Positions 27,031-35,776 of a stretch of 64,000 bases of DNA are shown here, piece by piece (position 1 is the first letter of the stretch; every line of letters begins with the position of its first letter). Both the position numbers and the translations under genes were made by a program. This stretch comes from an uncultured Selenomonadales bacterium (GTDB lineage Bacteria; Bacillota; Clostridia; Christensenellales; QALW01): contig CAJKLB010000001.1 in the NCBI GenBank assembly GCA_905200615.1, positions 49,875 through 113,874 on the forward strand, given 5' to 3'. Under the pieces are notes generated by a model, which saw only the letters and a program-made list of their open reading frames with translations, searched no databases and was not told where the DNA came from.

Positions 27031-27058
27031 GAAGCGCGAGAGGACCCCTTCGCGCTTC
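27031..27058. terminator. Bidirectional hairpin at end of hydrogenase operon
   Basis: GAAGCGCGA at 27031-27039 pairs with TCGCGCTTC at 27050-27058. GTTTTT follows on the plus strand and an A/T-rich tract on the minus strand. It lies 19 nt beyond the hndD stop. Confidence 0.8.
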
Positions 27059-27076
27059 GTTTTTGAATTCAAACAA

Positions 27077-28834
27077 TTATTTTTTAAATTTTTCTTTTGC
27101 CGTATAAGAGGTATGAAGCAGCTCATGCGCCAGATGGCTGCCCGGCTCGCCCAAGAACTCCTGATACAGCGCGGCAATCTCCGCATTTTCATGAGATTTT
27201 CTTTTGGCCTTTCCGGCATCCTCGTCATACAGCACTTTGGCGCGCAGCTCTCTTACATTGACACTCATTTGCTTTTTCGCGCTTACAATGGGCTGTCCGC
27301 CGCCGGTAATACAGCCGCCGGGACAGCACATAATCTCAATAAAAGTATACTCTTTTTCCCCGTTTTTAACAGCTGTCAGCAGCTTTTCCGCGTTGCCGGT
27401 ACCATGAGCAACGGCTACTTTAATCTTGGTACCGTTTAAATCAATTTCCGCTTCCTTAATCCCCTCAAAGCCGCGTACGGCAGTAAAGTCAACATCCTTC
27501 AGCTCCCGGCCGGTTACCTTTTCATAAACGGTTCTGAGCGCGGCTTCCATAACGCCGCCTGTTGTTCCGAAAATTACCGATGCACCGGTGGATTCGCCCA
27601 GCAGCCGGTCAAAATTCTCGTCCTCCAGCTCAGCAAAATCAATTCCCGCGGTTTTTACCATTTTCGCGAACTCACGCACGGTCAGCACCGCGTCAACATC
27701 CTGCATGCCGTTATGAGAAAGCTCTTCTCTGGCCGCTTCATATTTCTTTGCCGTACAGGGCATTACTGAAACTACATACAGTTTTTCAGGATCGATATCC
27801 ATTTTCTGCGCGTAATAACTCTTAATAATCGCACCCGTCATCTCATGAGGCGACTTGCAGGAAGAAAGATTGGGAATAAACTCCGGGAAAAACTTTTCGC
27901 AATACGTCACCCATCCCGGACTGCAGGAAGTAATCATCGGCAGCACGCCGCCGTTTTGGATCCGCTGAATCAGCTCCGTACCTTCTTCCATAATGGTGAG
28001 GTCGGCGCCGAAATCAGTATCAAATACTTTATCAAAGCCTAAACGGCGCATGGCCGCAACCATTTTACCGGTAACGCCGGTACCGATGGGCATACCGAAT
28101 TCCTCGCCTAAAGACGCCCGCACAGCCGGCGCGGGCTGCACGCATACGATTTTATCCGGATCGGCCAAAGCAGCCCAAACTTTATCAATTTCACTTTTTT
28201 CATGCAAAGCGCCCACAGGGCAGGCTTCAATGCATTGACCACAGTTGACGCAAGGGCTGTCCGCCAGGGATCTGCCGAAAGCCGAACCTACAGTGGAGTT
28301 AAATCCGCGTTTTGATATACCGATAGCGCCGATTTTCTGCACGTTCTGACATACGGCAATACAGCGGCGGCAATGGATACACTTGCTGTTATCGCGCACA
28401 ATAGAAGGGGAAACATCATCCACCGGGCATCCCTCAAAGGTTTTAGCTCCTTGGAAAGGAACCGCGGTTACGCCGTATTCGTTAGAGAGCGCCTGCAGTT
28501 CACAATTGCCCGAACGAACACAAGTGGTACATTCCCGATTATGATTGGAAAGCAGCAGCTCTAAATTTGCCTTGCGTACCGAGCGCAGCTTGGGAGTGTT
28601 GGTACGAACAATCATACCGTCGCCGGCGGGCATCACACACGCGGCGGCAAGGCCGCGGGCCCCTTCAATTTCCACCATACAGATCCGGCAGGCACCGATC
28701 TGGTTAATTCCCTTTAAATAGCATAGCGTGGGAATATTTATTTTTGCTTCCTTTGCGGCCTCCAGAACGGTCGTTCCGTCAGGAACGGTTACCTGAATGC
28801 CGTCAATAGTCAGGGTAATCATTTTCTGTTCCAT
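27077..28834 (-). CDS. hndD: [FeFe]-hydrogenase catalytic subunit (HndD/HydA type)
   Basis: The 585-residue catalytic subunit of a multimeric, probably electron-bifurcating, [FeFe]-hydrogenase (group A3). An N-terminal 2Fe-2S ferredoxin domain (CYLKG, ACRIC, AAAC) is followed by the His/Cys cluster (HNRECTTCVRSGNCELQ), two 4Fe-4S motifs (CIHCRRCIAVC and CVNCGQCIEACPVG), and the H-cluster domain with TSCSPGW, MPCTAKKYE and MCCPGGCITGGGQP. The first H-cluster motif has Ser where many have a second Cys. A small-subunit-like C-terminal tail ends near residue 585. The start has GGGGAGAT upstream. It is last in a six-gene operon and partners with hndA-C to couple NADH and ferredoxin oxidation to H2. 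Confidence 0.95.
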   Translation of the reverse strand: MEQKMITLTIDGIQVTVPDGTTVLEAAKEAKINIPTLCYLKGINQIGACRICMVEIEGARGLAAACVMPAGDGMIVRTNTPKLRSVRKANLELLLSNHNRECTTCVRSGNCELQALSNEYGVTAVPFQGAKTFEGCPVDDVSPSIVRDNSKCIHCRRCIAVCQNVQKIGAIGISKRGFNSTVGSAFGRSLADSPCVNCGQCIEACPVGALHEKSEIDKVWAALADPDKIVCVQPAPAVRASLGEEFGMPIGTGVTGKMVAAMRRLGFDKVFDTDFGADLTIMEEGTELIQRIQNGGVLPMITSCSPGWVTYCEKFFPEFIPNLSSCKSPHEMTGAIIKSYYAQKMDIDPEKLYVVSVMPCTAKKYEAAREELSHNGMQDVDAVLTVREFAKMVKTAGIDFAELEDENFDRLLGESTGASVIFGTTGGVMEAALRTVYEKVTGRELKDVDFTAVRGFEGIKEAEIDLNGTKIKVAVAHGTGNAEKLLTAVKNGEKEYTFIEIMCCPGGCITGGGQPIVSAKKQMSVNVRELRAKVLYDEDAGKAKRKSHENAEIAALYQEFLGEPGSHLAHELLHTSYTAKEKFKK

Positions 28835-28848
28835 ATTTTTATCTCCCC

Positions 28849-30645
28849 TTATTTGATTTCAATCGCGCCGAACTTACAGCTGCTCTTGCAGGCGCCGCAC
28901 TTAATGCACTTTGCGGTATCAATCACATGAGGCTGTTTTACCGAGCCGGAAATGGCTTCTACCGGACAGTTGCGCGCGCAAAGCGTACAGCCCTTGCACT
29001 TATCGGGATTAATGGTATAGCGGGCAAACGCTTTGCAATAATGCGCCGGACATTCTTTTTTATAAATATGCGCCTCATACTCATGCCGGAAATAACGCAG
29101 CGTACTCAACACCGGATTCGGCGCCGTCTGGCCTAAGCCGCAAAGAGAAGAAGTCTTAATGGTGTTGGCAAGCTCCTCTAATTTTTCAATATCGCCGTCC
29201 TCACCTTTGCCGGAGGTAATTTTATTTAAAAGCTCCAGCATACGACGGGTACCGATGCGGCAGGGCGTACATTTTCCGCAGGATTCATCCACCGTGAATT
29301 CTAAGAAGAATTTCGCGATATCCACCATACAGTTGTCCTCATCCATAACGATCAGACCGCCGGAGCCCATCATGGAACCGATGGCGATCAAAGAATCGTA
29401 ATCTACCTTGGTATCAATTAAGGAAGCGGGAATACAGCCGCCGGAAGGACCGCCGGTCTGTGCGGCCTTAAAGGCTTTTCCCCCGGGAATACCACCGCCG
29501 ATATCATAGATAATCTCCCGCAGGGTAGTGCCCATGGGAATTTCCACCAGCCCTGTGTGCTCGATTTTTCCGCCTAACGCAAACACCTTAGTGCCTTTGG
29601 ATTTTTCCGTACCCATGGAAGCAAACCACTGAGCTCCCTTATTGATAATTTGAGGAATATTGGCGTAGGTTTCTACATTATTGATAATGGTAGGCTGGCC
29701 GAACAAGCCTTTTACCGCCGGGAACGGCGGCCGGGGACGGGGCTCGCCGCGGTGTCCCTCAATCGAAGTCAGCAGGGCGGTTTCCTCACCGCATACAAAA
29801 GCGCCCGCGCCCAGACGGATATGAATATCAAAATTAAAACCGGTAGAAAAAATATCTTTTCCCAACAATCCCGCTTCACGCGCCTGAGCAATGGCAACAT
29901 CCAAGCGATGTACCGCGATGGGATATTCCGCGCGCACATAAATATAGCCTTCATCCGCGCCGATGGCGTAGCCGGCAATAGCCATGGCCTCCAGCACCGC
30001 GTGAGGATCTCCCTCTAAAACCGAACGATCCATAAACGCGCCCGGATCGCCTTCGTCAGCATTACATACCACGTATTTTTTATCCGAAACGCTGTTTTTG
30101 GCAAACTTCCACTTCATGCCCGTGGGAAAGCCGCCGCCTCCTCTGCCGCGCAGACCGGAATCCAGCATGGTTTGAATTACCTGGTCGGGCGTCATTTCGG
30201 TCAGCACCTTACCAAGAGCGCTATAGCCGTCGCGGGCGATATACTCATTGATGTTCTCCGGATCAATCAATCCGCAGTTGCGCAGCGCCACACGTTTTTG
30301 CTTTTTATAAAATTTAATATCGCTCAGTTTTGCCGTTTTGCCGTTTTCGGGCACGGTATCGGAATCATTATATATATATTTCTCCACCGGACGGCCTTTT
30401 ATAAGGTGTTCTTCTACAATTTCAGGAATAAATTCCGGTGTTACCCTGCTGTAAAAGGTACCTTCGGGATAAACAATCATAATCGGGCCCAGCGCACAAA
30501 GACCGAAGCAGCCCGTTTTTACTACTTTAATTTGATTTTCCAGTCCGTTATCCCGCAGCGCCTGCTCCAAAGCCTCCGCCACTTGAGCGCTGCCGGATGA
30601 AGTACAGCCGGTACCGGCGCATATTAAAACATGTGAACGAAACAT
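28849..30645 (-). CDS. hndC: NuoF-like flavoprotein subunit (HndC/HydB type)
   Basis: The 598-residue FMN/NAD(H)-binding subunit of the hydrogenase. An N-terminal thioredoxin-like 2Fe-2S domain (CAGTGCTSSGS, then GCFGLCALGP) precedes the NuoF core with the NADH/FMN site RGRGGGGFPTGMKW and the 4Fe-4S motif CGKCTPCRIGTRRM. A C-terminal domain carries two further 4Fe-4S motifs (CKGCTLCARNCP and CIKCGACKSSC). This is the flavin-based electron bifurcation site in characterised homologues. It is 14 nt upstream of hndD. Confidence 0.95.
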   Translation of the reverse strand: MFRSHVLICAGTGCTSSGSAQVAEALEQALRDNGLENQIKVVKTGCFGLCALGPIMIVYPEGTFYSRVTPEFIPEIVEEHLIKGRPVEKYIYNDSDTVPENGKTAKLSDIKFYKKQKRVALRNCGLIDPENINEYIARDGYSALGKVLTEMTPDQVIQTMLDSGLRGRGGGGFPTGMKWKFAKNSVSDKKYVVCNADEGDPGAFMDRSVLEGDPHAVLEAMAIAGYAIGADEGYIYVRAEYPIAVHRLDVAIAQAREAGLLGKDIFSTGFNFDIHIRLGAGAFVCGEETALLTSIEGHRGEPRPRPPFPAVKGLFGQPTIINNVETYANIPQIINKGAQWFASMGTEKSKGTKVFALGGKIEHTGLVEIPMGTTLREIIYDIGGGIPGGKAFKAAQTGGPSGGCIPASLIDTKVDYDSLIAIGSMMGSGGLIVMDEDNCMVDIAKFFLEFTVDESCGKCTPCRIGTRRMLELLNKITSGKGEDGDIEKLEELANTIKTSSLCGLGQTAPNPVLSTLRYFRHEYEAHIYKKECPAHYCKAFARYTINPDKCKGCTLCARNCPVEAISGSVKQPHVIDTAKCIKCGACKSSCKFGAIEIK

Positions 30646-30660
30646 TTTCTCTATCCTCCG

Positions 30661-31017
30661 TTATTTTATATACTCGGCCACCGGCTTACCGCCGATGAGA
30701 TGTTCCCGGATCACGCGATTTGCCTTTTCCGGAGTCATGCATATATAAGTGACTTTTTCTTTGCCGTCCTGATAAACCTCCACAATAGGCTCCTGCGCGC
30801 AGGAGCCGACGCAGCCGGACTGCCGCACCAGAACATGCTCATATAATCCCTGTTCGTTTACGCCCTCAATAAAAGCGGATAACACCTCCTGCGCGCCCGC
30901 GGCGATACCGCAGGTACCCATAGCCACCACCACACGGATATCATCCTTTCCTTCGCGCATGGCAACAAGAGGTCTGTTTTTCTCTCTGATCGCCGTAAGT
31001 TCAGCTAATGTTTTCAT
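30661..31017 (-). CDS. hndB: 2Fe-2S thioredoxin-like subunit (HndB type)
   Basis: A 118-residue 2Fe-2S protein of thioredoxin fold. Four cysteines are visible: one in MGTCGIAAGA and three in QSGCVGSCAQEP plus context, with a C-terminal IREHLIGGKPVAEYI that resembles the end of the NuoE/NuoF ferredoxin domains. It matches the second subunit of HndABCD hydrogenases. Its ATG overlaps the ATPase-like gene stop by 4 nt and it ends 15 nt before hndC. Confidence 0.9.
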   Translation of the reverse strand: MKTLAELTAIREKNRPLVAMREGKDDIRVVVAMGTCGIAAGAQEVLSAFIEGVNEQGLYEHVLVRQSGCVGSCAQEPIVEVYQDGKEKVTYICMTPEKANRVIREHLIGGKPVAEYIK

Positions 31018-31553
31018 ACCGATTGCCCTTTCTGTTTATAAATTTGTTTTAAAAATTCTTCTGCCGCGGCCGCTTTGAACGGTGAAATCAAAATTTTCCC
31101 TTCCTTGTATTCCCGCAGCTGCCTGCTTTCTATACGAACGCAGCGATTGCCGCTTTGCCAGGTAAAGCGAATTTCCGTTTCCGGAGAGCTTTGCATCAGC
31201 GCCAAAATAACCTCGGGAATATTGCCCATCGGCTTACAATCCGGATGCGTTTTGAAAAAAACGGCTTTTACCTTTGTTCCCCGGTCTTTTTTTGAAGAAA
31301 GCCGCAAAAAGCCACCTGTCTCTTCCGCCGAGGTTTTCAAAAGCGCCAACCCAAAGCCAAAATCCTTTCCCTTAGAGGAAAAAAACGGAGAAACCGCTCT
31401 TTTTACTTCCGCGGCGTCCATTCCACAGCCATCGTCTATAACGCTGAACAAAAGCCGCCGGGATCCGTTTTTTATCCTGATATCGATTGTTTTTGCCTCC
31501 GCGTCTAAAGCGTTGCGCACCATATCGGCCATATGCGCCGCCAGATCTCTCAT
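31014..31553 (-). CDS. HATPase_c-domain protein of the hydrogenase operon
   Basis: A 179-residue GHKL-type ATPase, mostly one HATPase_c domain. The N box is MADMVRNALDAEA, the G1 box IDDGCGMD, and the G2-like GKDFGFGLALLKTSAEETGG. No kinase dimerisation domain, histidine or sensor region is present. The C-terminal third (from about residue 105) is a further mixed alpha/beta segment. Such genes recur in clostridial hydrogenase operons; an anti-sigma or maturation role is possible but not established. It overlaps the flanking genes by 4 nt on both sides. Confidence 0.88.
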   Translation of the reverse strand: MRDLAAHMADMVRNALDAEAKTIDIRIKNGSRRLLFSVIDDGCGMDAAEVKRAVSPFFSSKGKDFGFGLALLKTSAEETGGFLRLSSKKDRGTKVKAVFFKTHPDCKPMGNIPEVILALMQSSPETEIRFTWQSGNRCVRIESRQLREYKEGKILISPFKAAAAEEFLKQIYKQKGQSV

Positions 31554-31876
31554 TCCGCCAGCGCCGCCAATGCTTTTTGCGCCAGTGCCGCCATAGGGTC
31601 ATCACTGCTGAAAAGCCATATTCCCTGCTTATCGGCTGTTTCCCGCAATGACTCGCAGGGAGATCCGTGACAGGCAATCACACAGGCCAGTCCCAGCTTT
31701 TTTGCCGCGGCCAGCATATTTTCATTGACATTTACGCTGATCAGCGCATCCCCGGGTTTTGCATGGGAAAGAATCCAGCTGACAAGATCGCCGCAGAAAA
31801 CGCCGTGCACCTGGGTTTCCTCGGCGTTTGAAAGCATCTTTAGATGTAATTTTTGATAAAAGCAAGTAATATTCAT
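31550..31876 (-). CDS. DRTGG-domain protein of the hydrogenase operon
   Basis: A 108-residue single-domain protein of the DRTGG type, with VHGVFCGDLVSWILSH and ALISVNVNENMLAAAKKLGLACVIACH. These domains often accompany CBS or phosphotransacetylase modules and may bind a nucleotide or metabolite. I start it at the ATG at 31876, which overlaps the hndA stop by one base, rather than the preceding TTG at 31879. It is translationally coupled to the ATPase-like gene, which suggests a shared sensor or maturation role for the hydrogenase. Confidence 0.85.
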   Translation of the reverse strand: MNITCFYQKLHLKMLSNAEETQVHGVFCGDLVSWILSHAKPGDALISVNVNENMLAAAKKLGLACVIACHGSPCESLRETADKQGIWLFSSDDPMAALAQKALAALAE

Positions 31877-32352
31877 CAATACTTTGCCAAAATATCCTTT
31901 ACTTCAGCCGGTGTCAAACGGCCGTAAACATCTTCGTTAATTACCATAACCGGTGCCAGACCGCAGCAGCCGAGGCAGCGGGTATCCTGTATGCTGAATT
32001 TGCCGTCCTTCGTGGTTTCACCGGCGTTGATGCCTAAAAGATTCTTAACCTCATCCAGCACAGCCTGGCCGCCCTTTACATAGCAGGCGGTTCCCTGACA
32101 TACGCTGATAACGTTTTCTCCCTTGGGCTCCAGCGTAAACTGTGCATAAAAGGTAGCAATACCGTAAAGTTCCGCCACGGGAACGCCGGTTTTTTGGGAA
32201 ATAAATTCCTGCACCTCAAGTGAAACACAGCCAAACAATTTCTGTGCCTGCTGCATAATCGGCATCATCGCGCCTTTTTCTTCCCGAATTTCTTCAATAA
32301 ACCGATCCAGCTGACGAAATGCCTCCTGCTTTTGTTCCTTTGTTAAAGCCAT
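31876..32352 (-). CDS. hndA: NuoE-like 2Fe-2S subunit (HndA/HydC type)
   Basis: The 158-residue NuoE-like subunit of the hydrogenase. Cysteines for the 2Fe-2S cluster are CQGTACYVKGG and DTRCLGCCGLAPV, with YGIATFYAQF preceding. It is first in the operon. A run of six G residues lies about 10 nt upstream of the ATG. Homologues pass electrons between the flavin subunit and the catalytic subunit. Confidence 0.94.
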   Translation of the reverse strand: MALTKEQKQEAFRQLDRFIEEIREEKGAMMPIMQQAQKLFGCVSLEVQEFISQKTGVPVAELYGIATFYAQFTLEPKGENVISVCQGTACYVKGGQAVLDEVKNLLGINAGETTKDGKFSIQDTRCLGCCGLAPVMVINEDVYGRLTPAEVKDILAKY

Positions 32353-32459
32353 TTTTCATTGTCCCCCCAAAAAGATTCAAAATAAAAGCAGCGTTTTTGC
32401 GCTCTGTTCTCTCTATTGTTCCTGCCTATCTTATTCTTGTTTATAAGCACGCAAAAGTT

Positions 32460-32488
32460 ATTATATCATATTATGACGTATCTTGCAC
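32460..32488 (-). promoter_or_regulatory. Probable promoter of hydrogenase operon
   Basis: On the minus strand TATAAT at 32465-32460 is preceded by TGA, an extended -10. A weak -35 (GTGCAA) sits 17 nt upstream. It is divergent from the promoter at 32535. Confidence 0.6.
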
Positions 32489-32534
32489 AGCTTTTTTATG
32501 TAAAAAATAAAATTTTTTCATTTTTTGTTTGCGG

Positions 32535-32563
32535 TTGATGGACGGAACCGGGTGTGATATAAT
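32535..32563 (+). promoter_or_regulatory. Sigma-A promoter of propeller glycosidase-like gene
   Basis: TTGATG at 32535-32540, 17 nt, then TATAAT at 32558-32563 with TGA before it (extended -10). Confidence 0.85.
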
Positions 32564-32595
32564 AGACAGGAGTTTTTTTGACAGGAGATGGATAT

Positions 32596-33987
32596 ATGCC
32601 GAATACTTTGCTTTTTTTTGATGATCAGTGTTTGGAAACCCGGGAAAATCTCAGCCGCGATTACGGACCTACGGTGTTTGATTCCGCCTCTGTATACCGG
32701 GATCCCTCCGGACTTTCTCTTTGCGGAGGGCTTCCCAGCGTATTTTTTGAAAAAGGGGAATACTGGATGCTCTACAATATGCTGGATTCGGATTCCGACG
32801 ATATCTTTCTCTGCGCGGCGCACAGTTCCGACGCGCGTCAATGGCAGCCGCTGGATACCACCGAGCTTATTGATATTCCGGGGCGGCGGCTGAAGAATCA
32901 GATATTCCCGCTGTGCAGCGGTGAAACAGGATGCGTGTATCAAGATCTGCGCGCGCCCGAAGAGGCACGGTATAAACTTTTTTACTGCCGATATGATTTG
33001 GAACATCTTCGTGTTCGCGATGAGTTGTTCGTCTCTTCGGACTGTCTGCACTGGCGGAAAACAGAGACCACCTGGAACTCGGAAGGTGCCGAGCCGGGTC
33101 TGGGATGTTTTTATTCTCAGGCAAAGGAAAAATATATCATCACTACACGTCCGCACTGGGCGGAGCGGAGAATAGGCATCACCGAAACGGCCGACTGGCG
33201 CACTTTTTCCCCCGTTACCTTAGCGGTGCAGGCGGATTCTCTGGACGCACCGCTGTGCGAAACGTACGGCATGCCGGTATTTGAATACGGAAATTATTCC
33301 ATCGGGCTGCTTTGGCTTTATTTTAATCCGCCGGGGTCTCTCACCGCGGCCGACGGCGTACAGGCGATAAACGAAAGCGGCCGTATGTATCCGGAGCTCG
33401 TCTATAGCCTAAACGGCACGCATTTTCAGCGTTCCCTGCGAAAACCGTTTTTACAAAACGGTACTCCCGATATGCCTACCTACGGCTGTATCTTTGCCAA
33501 CAGTATGATCTTCGTAGGAAACGAACTGCGCATTTTCGCCGCTTGTTCTCAAAACGAACACGGAGGATTCCGTACCAGAGGATTAGGCAGTATCGGCTCT
33601 TTTACACTGAAAAAGGATCGCTTCATTTTTTTGGAAAGCAACGGCAGAGGTTCGCTGCGCACACGCAATCTTCTGCTAAACGGTCCCTTAAGCATCAACG
33701 CGCAATGTTTCGGCCGAATCTTGTTCCAGCTGTGCGATGATTCTCTTCATCCGATCGAGGGCTTCACCTTCGCGGACTGTGATGCTTTTAGGGGAGATGA
33801 AACCGATCACGTTCTTTCCTGGCACGGAAAAACTACCCAAGCGTGTAAAGACCGTTCCTTAAAGCTGGAATTGCTGATAGAAGGCGGCAGGCTGTATGCC
33901 ATTAAAGGGGATTTTACCGTTCTGGCATTTAATCAAAACCGTTTATATAACCGTTTCGGTACGGTACCGGATCGTAAGGGTTTTTAA
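32596..33987 (+). CDS. Five-bladed-propeller glycoside hydrolase-like protein (GH32/43 clan-like)
   Basis: A 463-residue cytoplasmic protein. Short strand repeats such as YWMLYNMLDSDSDDIFLCAAHSS, YKLFYCRYDLEHLRVRDELFVSSD and YSIGLLWLYFNPPG, a DWRTFSP-type blade and a C-terminal beta-sandwich-like segment resemble GH43/GH32/DUF377 proteins that hydrolyse plant or fructan sugars. The exact family and catalytic acids were not identified. AGGAG at 32583 serves the ATG at 32596; an upstream TTG at 32578 is rejected. It is divergent from the hydrogenase operon and is followed by a weak hairpin and repeat DNA. Confidence 0.7.
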   Translation: MPNTLLFFDDQCLETRENLSRDYGPTVFDSASVYRDPSGLSLCGGLPSVFFEKGEYWMLYNMLDSDSDDIFLCAAHSSDARQWQPLDTTELIDIPGRRLKNQIFPLCSGETGCVYQDLRAPEEARYKLFYCRYDLEHLRVRDELFVSSDCLHWRKTETTWNSEGAEPGLGCFYSQAKEKYIITTRPHWAERRIGITETADWRTFSPVTLAVQADSLDAPLCETYGMPVFEYGNYSIGLLWLYFNPPGSLTAADGVQAINESGRMYPELVYSLNGTHFQRSLRKPFLQNGTPDMPTYGCIFANSMIFVGNELRIFAACSQNEHGGFRTRGLGSIGSFTLKKDRFIFLESNGRGSLRTRNLLLNGPLSINAQCFGRILFQLCDDSLHPIEGFTFADCDAFRGDETDHVLSWHGKTTQACKDRSLKLELLIEGGRLYAIKGDFTVLAFNQNRLYNRFGTVPDRKGF

Positions 33988-33998
33988 AGAGATTTTAT

Positions 33999-34024
33999 AA
34001 AGATATGCCAAAAGCGATATCTTT
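33999..34024 (+). terminator. Weak hairpin after propeller gene
   Basis: AAAGATAT at 33999-34006 pairs with ATATCTTT at 34017-34024, followed by a short T-rich tract. A second hairpin, CGCGGCAA at 34137-34144 with TTGCCGCG at 34163-34170, lies further downstream. Confidence 0.55.
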
Positions 34025-34234
34025 GTTTATAGAGTAAGCAATAACCTCATAAAGAGATAAAAGCACTTAAAAACACGGTTTTTTCCTTGTTACAAAAAAA
34101 TAGGTTTATATGAAAAACACAGGCTCAAAGATTTGCCGCGGCAAAAGTAAACTTTTTAATGATTGCCGCGTTTACCGCCCGGTGATTCGACGCTTTTACA
34201 GCATTGCTTCCGCCGGTATCCTATAAAAAATCGC
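34025..34234. other. Non-coding region before repeat copy F
   Basis: No gene is visible. It holds the CGCGGCAA/TTGCCGCG hairpin at 34137-34170 and A/T-rich sequence. Confidence 0.5.
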
Positions 34235-34519
34235 ATCGGGTTCAATCGGATTTCGTTGCATCGAAAAACCTGTTCGTACATAGCAATCAGTATAAAAATT
34301 TTTATGCATCGTATCGGTGGCATTCCCTATCGGCGAACATCCCGTTGGAACGGATTCCGTCTCTCCCGTTCTCTTTGGGATATTGGATCTCTCTAAAGAG
34401 AGCGATCCGGAGTTTTTGCCCCGGTCCCCACAAAAAAGCAGACGAAAACATTATTATACAACTTTTTTGACCGTGTAAATTTGGGGCCGCTCTGAATCCG
34501 ATCGGGTTCAATCAGATTT
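34235..34519 (+). repeat. Intergenic repeat family 1, copy F, with 19-bp flanking duplication
   Basis: A 247-nt body (34254-34500) lies between two copies of ATCGGGTTCAATCNGATTT at 34235-34253 and 34501-34519, with one mismatch between them. The second copy is part of a terminator-like hairpin (AATCnGAT/ATCnGATT then TTTTTT). The family core AAAAATTTTTATGCATCG lies at about 34294 onward, and the 3' end has CTTTTTTGAC and CTCTGA as in copies D and E. No frame is open throughout. Confidence 0.82.
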
Positions 34520-34556
34520 TTTATTATTGCTCATTGTCCTTTCACACGGAAACCGA

Positions 34557-34585
34557 TTGTAAAAACAATAGGATTATAGTATAAT
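34557..34585 (+). promoter_or_regulatory. Sigma-A promoter of GT2-DUF2304 operon
   Basis: TTGTAA at 34557-34562, a 17-nt spacer, and TATAAT at 34580-34585. Confidence 0.85.
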
Positions 34586-34663
34586 AAACAAAAAGAAGCA
34601 AAAGCACAAAATTTAAATTTTGTTTTCTGTATCCTATGCTTTTGATCAAACACGAGGTACCCT

Positions 34664-35377
34664 ATGAAAACCATACTGATCATTCCGGCCTATAACGAAG
34701 AGGCCAATATTGTAAATACCTGCAATAAAATTATAGAATATAATCGGCAAAGCGGAGAAAACTATGATTTTATCGTCATTAACGACGGTTCGCGCGACAA
34801 AACAGGCCAGCTCTGCCGAGAACATCACTTTCCCGTAATCAATCTGGTGCATAATTTGGGCATCGGCGGCGCCGTGCAGACCGGCTACAAATATGCCTAT
34901 GAAAACGGCTATGATATCGCCGTACAGTACGACGGCGACGGTCAGCATGACATCGCCTGCGTTAAGGATATTTTAACGCCTATTCTGAACGGACAAGCCG
35001 ATTTTGTAATCGGATCTCGTTTTGTAAAAAAAGAAAAGAATAATTTTAAATCTACTTTTATGCGGAGGGTGGGCATTCGTCTGATTTCTTTTGCGATCCG
35101 CCTGGTAACAGGAAAAAAGATTTACGATACCACTTCGGGCTTTCGCGCCTGCACAAGGGAAATTATGAAAAAATTCGCCCTAAGCTATCCTACCGAATAT
35201 CCTGAACCCATCACCACGGTAGAGCTTTTAAAGCAAAAATATCGGGTTTGTGAAGAATATGTAAAAATGAATGAGCGTGCCGGCGGCGTTTCATCCATCC
35301 GCGCTTGGAAAACCATTTATTATATGATCAACGTGATTCTGTCGATTCTGATTGTGGGTACCAGGAGGTATAAATGA
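34664..35377 (+). CDS. Family 2 glycosyltransferase (dolichol-phosphate-mannose synthase-like)
   Basis: A 237-residue inverting glycosyltransferase that likely charges a polyprenyl-phosphate carrier. The N-terminus is IPAYNEEANI, the DxD-type motif YDGDGQHD is present, and VINDGSRDKT is the nucleotide-binding loop; a C-terminal hydrophobic helix near residues 218-232 may anchor it to the membrane. GAGGT precedes the ATG. The stop overlaps a DUF2304 gene start by 4 nt (ATGA), a common pairing in envelope-polysaccharide regions. It could supply the donor for the PIG-V-like enzyme, but that is inference. Confidence 0.9.
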   Translation: MKTILIIPAYNEEANIVNTCNKIIEYNRQSGENYDFIVINDGSRDKTGQLCREHHFPVINLVHNLGIGGAVQTGYKYAYENGYDIAVQYDGDGQHDIACVKDILTPILNGQADFVIGSRFVKKEKNNFKSTFMRRVGIRLISFAIRLVTGKKIYDTTSGFRACTREIMKKFALSYPTEYPEPITTVELLKQKYRVCEEYVKMNERAGGVSSIRAWKTIYYMINVILSILIVGTRRYK

Positions 35378-35730
35378 TGGAAGATATTTTAAGAATAGAA
35401 ATAATTTTAGCCTTTACCATCTTGCTGTTCGTTATCTTTTTTATTTTGCGAAAAGGCAAAATGCCGGTAAAGTATTCGCTGGTATGGTTGTTTTCCGCTG
35501 TCATTATGATTTTATCCGCATGTTTTCCGCAAATAATCGGTTTTATTACCCGAATATTGGGCTTTGAACTGATTTCCAATGTGATTCTTTCTATTTTTTT
35601 AGGACTGCTGATTTTTATTACCATTTCGCTGACTGTCATTATCTCCGGTCAGGCAAAAAAAATTAACCTTTTGGTACAGGAGGTTTCACTGCTGAAGCAA
35701 AAGGTAGAGCAAAAAGATAAAGAAAACTGA
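35374..35730 (+). CDS. DUF2304 family membrane protein
   Basis: A 118-residue protein with three hydrophobic segments (about residues 8-25, 37-55 and 68-92) and a charged coiled C-terminus (LLVQEVSLLKQKVEQKDKEN). Length and topology fit DUF2304, whose members are usually encoded beside GT2 enzymes like the preceding gene. The role is not known; a partner for lipid-linked sugar transfer is plausible. The ATG overlaps the GT2 stop by 4 nt. Confidence 0.8.
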   Translation: MMEDILRIEIILAFTILLFVIFFILRKGKMPVKYSLVWLFSAVIMILSACFPQIIGFITRILGFELISNVILSIFLGLLIFITISLTVIISGQAKKINLLVQEVSLLKQKVEQKDKEN

Positions 35731-35776
35731 CACGAATCCGTAAACATTTGTCAGATTGTCTCCTAACGTTGATTTT

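Noticed and set aside
32578..32595. TTG start 18 nt ahead of the propeller gene
   Set aside because: The ribosome site AGGAG lies after it and serves the ATG at 32596.
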